A DNA stretch of 64,000 bases, from the NCBI GenBank assembly GCA_030144725.1, contig JASKMD010000019.1, forward strand, positions 7,123,841 through 7,187,840, read 5' to 3'. Positions 32,301 through 40,575 of this stretch are shown in pieces. Position 1 is the first letter of the stretch; the number at the start of each line of letters is the position of its first letter. The translations under genes and the position numbers were made by a program. The notes under the pieces are model-generated. The model was not told the origin of the DNA. It was given only the letters and a program-made list of their open reading frames with translations, and ran no database searches. This DNA is from Haematococcus lacustris (lineage: Eukaryota; Chlorophyta; Chlorophyceae; Chlamydomonadales; Haematococcaceae).

Positions 32301-33389
32301 ATTCCCAGTGCACTGTGCAGTGCAATCAGGGAGGGCAGGCAGTGGCCCCTGGAGCTGTGCTGGTGGCCTGGCGCCCAAGCACCAAGGCATGCAAGCTGCG
32401 GAGCAAGCGCCTGTGTGACAGGTCCCTCAAGACCAGGCCTAGTGTCACCGCAGCCATGGCGGCTGCTGTAGCACAAACTGCCGCACTGTGAAGCAGTGAC
32501 CAGGTCCTCAGCTATAGGCTGTTTGATCATTATGTTGTGCGCCATCTTGTCAATTCACTCATTCAACGTGGCGGGGAATCCCAGTGTAGACCGGTGAACC
32601 CAGCAGATCAGTTAGGCCTCGCGGCCTAGGGTCAGGTACCTGCTTTAGGTCAACACAACCACACCCTAACAAGGAGTACCACTCACAGCATCACAGCATC
32701 ACATCTGTTATGTAAGGTGCAGGAGTGAAGCCTGGCCCCCTGTGGCCTGACACCCTCTTCTGCAGAACCCCACTGCGGGCCCCGTCTCATGGACTATGAC
32801 CCTGTACTCCCTAGCCCTGGCCCTGTACTCACTCTGCGGCAGGCTGCAGTATTGCCGAGGCTTGTCTGCTCTTGTCCAGCCCCTCCCCCTCCAGCAAGCT
32901 CTCCTCATCGTCTGTCGCCACCGTCACCTCGCTCTCCTCTTCAAACACGCTGCCCAAATCCCTCAGCATACTCGGCGCCGTCTGCTCACCTAGCCTGCTG
33001 GTGAGAGGGCCTAGAGCAGCCATGCCAGCTGACATGGGATGGGGCTGGTTAGACAGGGCTGGCAGAGAGGGAGCTGGGTCTGGGAGGGGGTCATTGGGAC
33101 TGGCAGCAGGGGAGGCGAGACGCTTCCTCTCGCGGATTATGTTGACATGGCCACTGGATCGTGGACGGTGAGTCTCCGACTTCAGGGAGGAGGGAGAACC
33201 AGGGGAAGGGTGGCCAATGGAGCCTGCATCCTGCCCGCCATTGCTGCAGCTGTACAGTATATCGTCAGCCACACTGGTCATGGATGAGGGTGGAGAGGGC
33301 CTGCCTGCCTTGCTGGCCTGCACGGCAAAGGATGCAGCAGTCATCACTCCACGAATCATCGCAGTGTGTGTAGACGCTGGGCCGGACAT
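23376..33389 (-). CDS. Large TPR/helical-repeat protein, multi-exon
   Basis: Exons in order: 32833-33389 (MSGPASTHT..., disordered, acidic EEESEVTVATDDEESLLEGE near its end), 31969-32065, 30906-31043, 29415-29506, 28983-29120, 28566-28688, 28237-28400, ~27816-27883, 27578-27664, 27242-27334, 25974-26064, 24208-24312, 23451-23612. Phases agree at most joins (exon 1/2 by 2+1 bases; GEVV-T-THETYG by 2+1; LKSY/DDALEAY by 0). The third-to-fourth join does not fit, so one small exon is probably missing. The middle is coiled coil (KLQAAVEQLEVKVVELTDKVE; QQQLSELKAMLKTSQMQLNDL). The end reads like TPRs (RGAVLLQLKSYDDALEAYDSL, MFGRAAEQFEAARELF). The protein continues past SAQE through a GTACGC donor, or reads on to the stop at 23376. 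The family was not identified. Insertions of the F3/F6 repeats and a hAT MITE enlarge its introns. Confidence 0.6.
23618..24018. mobile_element. 401-bp hAT MITE inserted across a splice acceptor, copy 2
   Basis: The complete target duplication is CTCCTGCG at 23610-23617 and 24019-24026. On the minus strand this is CGCAGGAG, which contains the CAG|GAG acceptor of the TPR-gene exon at 23612. The duplication therefore regenerates the acceptor on both sides of the MITE, leaving the 401 bp inside the intron. The termini are CAGTGATGGGTAATAC and its complement. Confidence 0.92.
24490..24640. repeat. ~60-bp minisatellite in a TPR-gene intron
   Basis: Two to three imperfect units built from 'ggcagcagcgggcagtgtgtgg' and 'catcaa.gggcacggtgt' run up to the start of the F6 element end. 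Confidence 0.7.
24638..24800 (+). mobile_element. 3' end of the dispersed Fanzor-like element family (copy F6)
   Basis: 'gatgaggtgcccagtggtct', 'aggggga.cgtgcca', 'catcaagggtgc', 'gagattacccacagtcaaac' and 'gagttttgtttgactgtaaac' follow the order of the other copies. It ends in TGTAA, the green-algal polyadenylation motif. It is intronic to the TPR gene, in the opposite orientation. Confidence 0.7.
24801..25973. other. Long intron sequence of the TPR gene
   Basis: Only frames without splice signals or protein character occur here. The sequence is G/C-skewed with CAGGCA and AGCAGG motifs. I see no second gene. Confidence 0.5.
26277..26537 (+). CDS. Small lysine-rich protein, unassigned
   Basis: This 86-codon ORF lies on the opposite strand inside a TPR-gene intron. 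The N-terminal third is built from repeats of MKAMKGK/KKRKG, which derive from a 'gcaatgaagggcaagaag' DNA repeat; several ATGs in the repeat make the start ambiguous. The rest (AHDKVDWIGPVTPQGKVLKDRLKQRANVRSLVRQGIRE) is non-repetitive and basic. A second frame at 26594-26760 (RKKVKTKIVTHFRLRVGIHHKQRKL) could be a further exon. No family is recognised. It may be a DNA-binding or nucleolar protein or a transposon remnant. Confidence 0.35.
   Translation: MKAMKGKGDEGNEGASTRAMKAMKGKKRKGADEPKQPKPKPGKLGAHDKVDWIGPVTPQGKVLKDRLKQRANVRSLVRQGIREREP
29195..29310. repeat. 18-bp minisatellite (ggtggtggcagcagcatt)n
   Basis: Six to seven near-perfect copies lie in a TPR-gene intron between the exons at 29120 and 29415. 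Confidence 0.9.
29640..29990 (+). mobile_element. Fanzor-like element 3' end with residual coding sequence (copy F3)
   Basis: 29643-29765 reads EYQQCCKLVKGRLPKARQRL, then HRAAEYRWSEDGWAR, ending in TAG. It parallels the C-terminus of copies F1 and F2 (EYQQDYKRVNGRLPKGRQRF). The following ~220 bp match the F4 type of 3' flank. The catalytic motif upstream is not present. Confidence 0.65.
30455..30535. repeat. GGCA/GGCAGGTG simple repeat
   Basis: A run of (GGCA)n with GTGGGAAA and GTGGGCAA interruptions lies in a TPR-gene intron. Confidence 0.8.
30755..30860. repeat. Dispersed repeat R1, second copy
   Basis: 'catgtgcatgggaacataac', 'tccacacagctcc' and 'tcaattgaggccctagtgag' parallel 1340-1745 and 31360-31450. 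It lies just downstream (minus sense) of the exon at 30906. Confidence 0.55.
31355..31455. repeat. Dispersed repeat R1, third copy
   Basis: 'ggaaacataactccacacag' and, 55 bp on, 'gtccgactctgatgtaggcc' with 'ctattgagggacgagggg'. A shorter piece recurs at 31915-31945. Confidence 0.6.
31821..32490 (+). CDS. Possible small basic protein gene, two exons
   Basis: An ATG at 31821 opens MARKKRKGTAKQKQGPAKKVK and meets a GTATGC donor near 31885. A later frame ending in TGA at 32490 reads APGAVLVAWRPSTKACKLRS, then KRLCDRSLKTRPSVTAAMA. Both are basic and on the plus strand. The intervening sequence contains a minus-strand exon of the TPR gene, so this would be a nested or overlapping gene, or a mobile-element tail (the alternative frame LELCWW resembles the LELCxY of Fanzor-like copies). 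Support is thin. Confidence 0.25.
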
Positions 33390-35204
33390 GGCGACAGGCT
33401 ACACCGAGCATGTGTGGGATGCAACACTGACACCTACTAAGAGAGCCATTGTGGCTGTCGGTGCACCGCCCTCCACGCCTCGGTCGCTCTGATCGGCGGG
33501 GGTCGGCAGGTCGGGGAAGATGCTAGGTAAAGACTTGTGTGGCGTGCCGTACGCGTTCACCTGGGTTTCCACAGCCAGCAATCTAACGCTGAGACATGTT
33601 GTGTGCACATCTACGGAGCAGTAACATGGGAAACCTTCGACATCGCGTAGCCAAGCTCAGCTCCACGAGTTTCACGCTTGAGCACATGCCCGGGGCCTGC
33701 ACCTTGTCCACATCGATACCTGGTCGAGCACTTTGTTCACCGGCCGTCTCTGTCTTTTATGTGGCACGGCCAGTACGCTACGCTTGACCAGGTTGGACTC
33801 AACTGAGCACATTTGCAGCATGCAACACATGTGCTTAAGAATGCTGCAGAGTTGAACTGGACGTGCTTGTTAACCATACGTAGGTTTGAGCTAGATGCTA
33901 TGGCATGACTACAGTTCATCTAGCCACAACAATGTAATGAACAATGGCCATGGGAATGCAAGCACCCTTCCGCTCCCTGCAGTAGTTTGCGTCAGGTGTG
34001 GAGGAGAGCTAAAGCTACGGCTACGTGATTCTCGAAACTCCACACCCTCTCGTTGAATTGCAAGTAAGATTGGGCGGGGGTGCAAGTGTGATGTTGCCTT
34101 GTCTTGTCCCTTATTGCTAGGCCCTTACATGTTCCTGGACTACACTTATGCCACAGGATGCTCCGCACTGCCAGCGTTGTACAGTGCCTCGTCGAGCTGT
34201 GACACAAATGGGCCAGCATGGGCCAACCAGGCCACCGTGAGCCGCGACTTTTGCACTCGCTTGCAGTAGAGGTCCAGTCAGGGCTGTGCACCGATTATTC
34301 CTTGCGCCCGCCAAAGTCGACACCTAATGCCAGCTTGTTTGGGTTATAGTTGCAAGGCCGTAAATATCGTGGAATGCCCTGTATCGCTCCTTGCTCGAGT
34401 CGCGAACACATGTCGTCGATCGTCCTGCTTGGTAAGCTGCCAGTAAGAATACTGCGAATTAGCTCCGTTGCACAACAATGAGCGCGTGTGACTCACTAAC
34501 CGTGGACCCGAGTGCGACTATGCAGGGTAGCTGCAAACCCGGCCCCCGGTCCAGCCAGGGCGACATTATGGCTGAAAACACAACCTACTGCTCATTAATG
34601 CATGAGGTATGCACTGAATCAGGCTGCATCACAATGCACACAGCGAGTGCACATTGGCAGGGGAACCACATCACATCACACACTATGTGGTGTCAAGGGG
34701 CACAGACATGATATTTTGCTACAATATTGCTCAGGAGGGTTGACAATGGTCGCAGCAGTGCCCTGCCATGGCATCACTTTGCTCTAAGAATGCACGCAAT
34801 TACGGCATAGTTTCAATCGCTGATTCAATGCCATGGATTATGTCATTGCCCAACAACTCACCACATGCAGCACTTGCTATGTATCCTTTGCGGGTGCATG
34901 CCTGCGTTCCCTTGTCCAAATAAAGGGAAAGTTGTGCAGCTGGAGGGCGCTCGGTCAAGTTGGATCATTGCGTGCTCTGCAAGTTGTTGTCAGCACCATG
35001 ATGGAAAGCACGGACAACTTTATGCTATAATGTGTGTGGACAACTTTGTGCTCTATTTTGTTGGTCTAATGTACTGCACTCTGACGACTGGACAGTTCTC
35101 AAGTGGTACAGATGCTCGGCGGGCTACTGACAGAAGGTTGCCTTCGGCGTCGGGCATGTGCAACACATTGCGCAACACCATGCTCCCACCACCCCTTTCA
35201 AACA
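33390..35204. other. 5' flank of the TPR gene and gene-poor sequence
   Basis: No convincing gene. The promoter of the minus-strand TPR gene should lie just right of 33389. Around 34145-34265 the minus strand has a short protein-like frame (CKRVQKSRLTVAWLAHAGPF) ending in a stop, possibly a transposon relic. The rest is low in GC compared with the genes and has no long frame. Confidence 0.4.
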
Positions 35205-35241
35205 GTACTGACCAGTGCTGGGCGATTGGGTAATAATGTAA

Positions 35242-36041
35242 TACCGTACTCTCCCTTTTGATTCGCGAGGCCCCGAATATTATAATTAAATACTCGTTCC
35301 CGACCCCAAAAAAACATTGTTTACTTTTTCCCGATGCAAAAGTTGTAGCAAAACACAACTTTAACAATGTGAGTGTGCTTGGAAATATTCAAGACAGCCA
35401 TTCCTTGCATACCAAGTCAATCCTCCATGGTTAACACATTTTTTGTACATGTCACTATGTCAAGCCAAGTCCAAGCCAAGTCAAAGCCAAGTCACTGCCT
35501 CTGGGCAAGGGCACTGTAAATGTGCACCAGGTCACCCTCTAGACTTTGCACTAGAAAGGGCACTGAACCTCCCCCATGAAATCATGGTGCTCCTGTGGTT
35601 GCTTGCAGTGTCGGCATATCTCTGCATCCTCCTCTGAACACTCAAATTTGCGTGCCCTAGCAGTCACCCATGCCGCAGCCTTCGCCAGGGCAAGCACACC
35701 AGTGGCTGACCTGGTGCAGCCAGCCACCCCGGCTGCTGCCCCAGCCTGGCCAACCACCCCAACAGCTGACTTCGTGGGGCCACCCGCTGACTTGCCTACT
35801 ACCCACCCCTTTGATGGAGCATTTCATCGTGTTGGTCAACCTGGCGTAGCAAATTTTCGGCTGCGTCGTCGGCACTGATGCCACCGACCACAAAGAGGTC
35901 CATCGCATCACCATTTACGCAGGTCAAATAATTGTTTGACCACTTCGCGATTAAAAAAAAAACCACATTGTTTATTCGTTCGCGATTTCGCGAGGGCAAA
36001 AAAACGATTCGCGGACGCGAATCAAAAGGGAGAGTACGGTA
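35242..36041. mobile_element. Nested MITE with TA target site
   Basis: The inverted repeat TACCGTACTCTCCC followed by TTTTGATTCGCG occurs at 35242 and, complemented, ends at 36041. Counting TA as the duplicated target gives CCGTACTC...GAGTACGG ends, as in Tc1/mariner-type MITEs. AT-rich, CGCG-containing subterminal arms (35245-35360, 35930-36035) flank an unrelated GC-rich core. The core's minus strand holds a short Cys/His frame (ECSEEDAEICRHCKQPQEHH). Confidence 0.75.
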
Positions 36042-36223
36042 AGTCGGTAATAATCCAGCGCAAAAAACGGTAATAAGTCGAAAAAATCGTCCTTAGAATG
36101 AGTGATTTTTATTACATCGGTAATTGCTCCACCGCCCGTCTGGTACTCCGCTTATTACTTATCTCCCCAACAATGTATCCCATCTTCCGCAAACCCCAAA
36201 GCGTCTGGTACTCCGCTTAACAC

Positions 36224-36487
36224 TCATTACAACTCAGCGAGTTCTGCAAGGCGGCCACACTGCTAATTGTGACAGTCCCAGGCTCAGTGGAGGAGGAGCG
36301 CTCCTTTTCTGCCATGAACTTCATCAAGGACGAGAGGCGCAACAGCCTCAGTGCCAACCTGTCTAGCACTTTGCGTGTGTACCTTGACAAGACCTTCACC
36401 CTCAAGACGTTCCTCTACAAAGAGGCCATTGATTACTGGATGGCTGGGGCATCTGCCAGGGGCCGTTACCTAGGGCACAGGGTCTAG
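36224..36487 (+). pseudogene. hAT transposase C-terminal dimerisation domain
   Basis: The frame reads VPGSVEEERSFSAMNFIKDE, then RRNSLSANLSSTLRVYLD, and ends at TAG 36487. The ERSFSAMN.IKdeRRN.L....l..ll.vyl pattern is the hAT C-terminal dimerisation signature. It is the only surviving part of the transposase of the 35213-36933 element. Confidence 0.85.
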
Positions 36488-36745
36488 GGCTACAGCCCAG
36501 CCTGTTGCATGCTGACCCACTAGGGCTAGGGTCTTGAGCTACAGCCCAGCCCTGTTGCATGCTGACCCACTAGGGCTAGGGTGTGGGGCTACAGCCCAGC
36601 CCTGTTGCATGCTGACCCACTAGGGCACAGGGTTTAGGGCTACAGCCCAGCCTGTTGCATGCTGACCCACTAGGGTTAGAATGTGGGGCTACAGCCTAGC
36701 CTGTTGCATGCTGACCCACAAGGGCTGGGGTGTAGGGCTATGTGG
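36487..36745. repeat. ~50-bp minisatellite, five units
   Basis: Units of 49-51 bp share 'ggctacagcccagcc', 'tgttgcatgctgacccac' and 'tagggctagggt'. The array begins at the hAT stop codon, inside the element. Confidence 0.9.
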
Positions 36746-36941
36746 GATAAATTGTATCCAGATCCTACAAGGGAGTATGCTGTAATTGTATAGAGTTAAC
36801 TGGCGATTATTGGGATTTTTTTGGTTTATAATTAATTATATAATTTATTATATATTAAAAGTAATAGAAAACTTTTGTTTTGATGTTTTTTATTACACTG
36901 AGTAATACGTCTTTGGCGAATCGCCCAGCACTGGTACTGAC

Positions 36942-37470
36942 CCCTGGCTAGCTGCTGTCATGGTGCTGCCATTTCCACACACGATGTGGTGAGGGGCAGG
37001 CAGGGGCTGATAATCACGCATTAACTCAATGTGGGGGGTCAAGTGGGTGTTGCAACCGGAGTTTACCAGCCACTGACCCTTGAAAAGGTGTGGCGCTACC
37101 TATTATCACCGCAGCAGTGTGGCCTTCTCTGGGCACTCGGTGCTGATGCGGTGATGGTAGGTAGCGCCTCACTTAACGTAACTTATGTTAGAAGTGCTAG
37201 CTGTCTTGTCTGTCCATGTCTGTACCTGCTAGCTTGCATGCTCTCTACACTTGTTGCTTAATCATCTGCTGTCACATAGTGCTCACATGTCATCGACTCC
37301 TCCTAACGACATATCATCAAGTCATCATTTTTACTTCTGCTTGCGAGATTGCATGATCACGGTTTCCTGCATGTAGTCTCTTTTCTTATGACGTTCCTTC
37401 ACGTTACGCTTTAGCTTCATGGTTTAGCCTAAGTGGGAGTGCAGTGGCGATGTCAGTCCAAGACCACTTG
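36942..37470. other. Gene-poor stretch between hAT and Fanzor-like remnants
   Basis: One open frame (37031-37261, with LTLEKVWRYLLSPQQCGLLWALG) has protein-like composition but no recognised family and no splice context. I do not call it a gene. Confidence 0.35.
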
Positions 37471-37870
37471 CTTAGGTAAATTTGTTTAGTAGTGTGACCA
37501 GCATTGCTTCGGCTGCGTGGTGCACCTGAGAAGTTGGCACGGCAGTGCCCCTTCTCAAGTATGGTATCGTTCTAGCTGTTGCACGTAGGGCGTCAGCCTC
37601 TAATGCACGACTTATGCATCTGCATGTAATAGGCAATGTAATAGGCATGGCTGTGCCCCTTCTCAAGTGAGACGTGACCCGGGGCCGACTGCGCCACGGC
37701 GGATGTCGAGCGCGGCTGGCACATCCCGGTCATACACTTGTAGGGGTGTAAAGGGGGAGGCGAAGTCAGGTCGTAAGTCATGTCATGTGGAATATGTTCA
37801 GGTCATGCGCATGTTTGGCGTCAGCCCAGTGATATGCAAAAGATGACATGCAAGCGTGGTGAGCTGTCGC
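37470..37870 (-). pseudogene. Fanzor/TnpB-like nuclease C-terminal remnant
   Basis: After an acceptor-like CTACAAG, the minus strand at 37738-37667 reads YDRDVPAALDIRRGAVGPG and then stops. DRDVxAALxIRR is the RuvC-III block near the C-terminus of TnpB and the eukaryotic Fanzor proteins, and it matches the better-preserved copy at 44330. The preceding sequence (37780-37870) aligns with the intron of that copy (44640-44715). The upstream catalytic part is absent. Confidence 0.6.
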
Positions 37871-37935
37871 TTCATCTAGAAGTGTAGGAGCTCTCCAGGA
37901 TAGGGATACAGGTATTCCTGTAACAAGGTGTAGAA

Positions 37936-38785
37936 ATGACTGATGTTGCGGCAACAGACTTCGTTTTTGAGGACGGAGCGTGCGTAAACGCACGTCTCCA
38001 TACATCCTCTGGCTTCACTCCGACGAGGCCAGATTCAGGGCGAGCTGCTCTGGGGGACCGCACGGAGCTTTGGCACAGCTACTATGAAGCGTTGGTGGTG
38101 AGGGGGTGCTCTCAAAGCTTGCTCGTCGTTGCAAAGGGGCCAGGTCACAGCTGTCGTTTCACAAGTTTGTGCACAGGCGCAAGAGACAGCTCAGAGGCTC
38201 CAAGAGCAGATACGGCAGAAGGATGTTTTTGCTACAAGGAGTCCTACACGGCATCAAATAAGCAACCTTGGCCCAGGAAGCAGCACACATGCTGCTAACC
38301 CAAGTGGCACTGCTGACGTCCATTCGCAACTTGGCCTCCCGCCACGGTCACCCGCCCCTCTCAAGCTGCGGCGTCTGGATCCCTCTCTTGCCATAGCAAT
38401 GCACCCCAGCAGCCCCCTTGGTCCAAAGCCCTGCAGCACCTTGCACAAGCTCCATGCATCACCTGGTGGACACCCACTGCCTGGGCCAGGCACATCACAT
38501 CTGTGCCCTAGCCCTCCACCTGGTCACTCCGTGCTGCCAGCCAACCCAGAGCACCCCAGCAGCCCAGTACCATGCCTGGCTGCATGTGACCCAACTCCGT
38601 CGCTGCAGCCCCACAGCAGCAGCCCCACCCCTGCCCCAGCGCCTTTAGGCTTAGCAGCCATGCTGAACGTTGCGCAAACAGGAGGACTCAGCACCCCAGC
38701 CAGCCTGCAGGAGGCTGCAGGAGGTGGGGCCTCAAGCACGCCTGGCTCTGCCAGCAGAGCGCGTCGTGGGCTGCTCTTTCGCTAA
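37936..38785 (+). CDS. Pro/Ser-rich protein with short coiled coil, unassigned
   Basis: Exon 1 (37936-38097, 54 codons) reads MTDVAATDFVFEDGACVNAR through ELWHSYYEALV and meets a GTGAGG donor. Exon 2 (38144-38785) joins in phase 0 with VTAVVSQVCAQAQETAQRLQ, a short helix, followed by about 170 residues of Pro/Ser/His-rich disorder and a basic RARRGLLFR end. The implied intron is only 46 bp, so the join is tentative; reading through instead gives a stop at 38298. A regulatory or adaptor protein is possible, but nothing identifies it. Confidence 0.45.
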
Positions 38786-39024
38786 GGTCAATCATGGTCC
38801 TGTCAATAAGACTAGGGACAGCAAGTGGGGCAATCCTCCAAGTCTCATTGCGGCAAATCCTCCAAGTCCAAACTGTGTAATGAACCTCTCTTCCACCGCA
38901 CTCCCGTTGCCGGCACTGCGGTTGGATGGCGACCTGATGCACCCCCCAGCACGGCCACTCCGCTTCAATAATGTTGATGAACCCCTGTGATGTCACCGAG
39001 TAAAAAAGCAAGCAAGTCTCCCCC

Positions 39025-39800
39025 GCTAAGGGTGCAGCCGGTAAGCCGCAAAGCTTGACGGAAGGCTAGTCAGGGCAGGTCAACCAGCGGCTGGTGCGCC
39101 CAGCCTGGAGTCATGCTAAATATGTGCGAGGCCTGCAATGGTGCCATCAGGTGCCGCCTAACCCCCCTGCCCAGGACCCCCCTCCCCCAGCTCAGCACTC
39201 CCCTGCCCCTGCCCAGGACCTCACTGCCCCAGCTTAGCACCCCCTTTCCCAAGACTCCTCTCCACCTCTCCACCTCTCCCAGCCCAGGACCAGCCCCCTG
39301 CCCAGGCCCCACGTGGCCCAGTCCCACCACCCCAGGCCCCCCCATGGGGCAGGTGGCTGGACCGGGACACCAACGGGTGCCTGAACCTCCAGAGCGTTGG
39401 GGAGAGCATGCAGCGCCCCCTGGAGCTGTGCAGCTATGAGGGCTTGGAGACTCTGCCCACCGTTGGCACGGAGTACCAGCAGGACTACAAGCGGGTCAAT
39501 GGCCGGCTGCCCAAGGGTAGGCAGAGGTTTCATCGGGCTGCAGAGTACCGGCGGGGCATTGATGGCCGAGCCCGCAACAATGCGTGGCCGTAGTAGTTTA
39601 CACAGGCTGTTAGCCTTACAGAAGCATTAAGCTGATGGTTTGATGAGGTGCGCAGTGGTCTAGGGGGAAAGAGTGCCACCGGTGTGGGGTTTGTAGTCAT
39701 CAAGGGTGCGACCGAGGATGCTTCAACTTGATTGGAGTAGCTGAGTGAGATTACCCACAGCCCAACATGTTGTTCCTTGTTGAACGAGTTTTGTTTGCCT
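39025..39800 (+). mobile_element. Fanzor-like dispersed element, copy F1
   Basis: 39345-39593 reads GRWLDRDTNGCLNLQSVGES, then MQRPLELCSYEGLETLPTVG, ending NNAWP-stop. DRDTN...NLQ resembles the RuvC-III DRDxNAAxNI block of TnpB/Fanzor. Upstream, 39028-39070 ('agggtgcagccggtaagccgcaaagcttgacggaaggctag') matches 56337-56375, so the homology of F1 and F2 covers about 750 bp. The 3' flank after the stop runs to 'gagttttgttt' at 39795. The region between is Pro-rich and may be an intron. Confidence 0.65.
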
Positions 39801-40575
39801 GAGAGCAGTGTGGTTGACCGGTTGAACCGCTGGCTATCCGCTAGCCTGGATCAAACCCATAATGTAAAAGGATACTGTACAATGTCTCGGCCCGCGCTGT
39901 TCACGTTCAAATAACAACCTCGGCCTCGTCTCAAGCCATGTAAACGACTCGGCTACGCCTCGTCGTTTACTGCAACTTTCGACGAGGTCTCGGTCGTTAT
40001 TATCCCGTAACAGCTTGGCCTCCGACATTATACTATACGTAATTACGTATAACAGTACGTAATAGCATGTAATTTTGCATCATTGATTACCTACTGGCCA
40101 ACACCCTTACAGGTCTTGTGTCGATAAGGGTATAATAATCCCAGTGGATATGTGAGCTACTGTAACCATGGACTAAGGCTCAAGGTATTTGGGCGGCAAC
40201 GCCCCCACCTTGTATGTGACATGTCTAAACTACATCGCGCTTCGAAATCCGACCACTATCACCAGGCACAGAGGACGCAAGGCGAAGATGACCAATACAT
40301 CGTAAAAACCATGAGTGGCAATTGCGGTCAGAACCAGAATTCACGATAGAAGAAGCGCATGTCACTCACCCCACCAAAGTGCACCGGGTGATGGCTGTCT
40401 CAAATCAAACACTTGCAGTTTGCAGCGCTCAAACCCAGCTAGGTTCACAAGGAGCATCACGCTGCCATGCCAACGAGTCGCTCCGCACCCCACATCCGCC
40501 ACCAGCAGTGGCCATGCAAGCATGCCAAGACAAGGATGTGAACGACACTACCAACAACAGATGCGCTTGCCGAGG
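39801..40575. other. 3' flank of the tRNA-binding protein gene
   Basis: 39930-40100 is a low-GC, palindrome-rich piece ('cgaggtctcgg', 'tacgtaattacgta') that looks like a decayed MITE. No coding sequence is seen. TTACA at 40105 would be a TGTAA motif for the minus-strand gene. Confidence 0.4.

Larger units (their letters stand above)
35213..36933 (+). mobile_element. 1.72-kb hAT element remnant
   Basis: The termini are CAGTGCTGGGCGATT at 35213 and the complement AATCGCCCAGCACTG ending 36933. The 8-bp target duplication GTACTGAC lies at 35205-35212 and 36934-36941. It contains a nested MITE, a transposase C-terminus, a ~50-bp minisatellite and an AT-rich 3' region (36820-36900). The N-terminal transposase coding sequence is gone. 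Confidence 0.9.
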
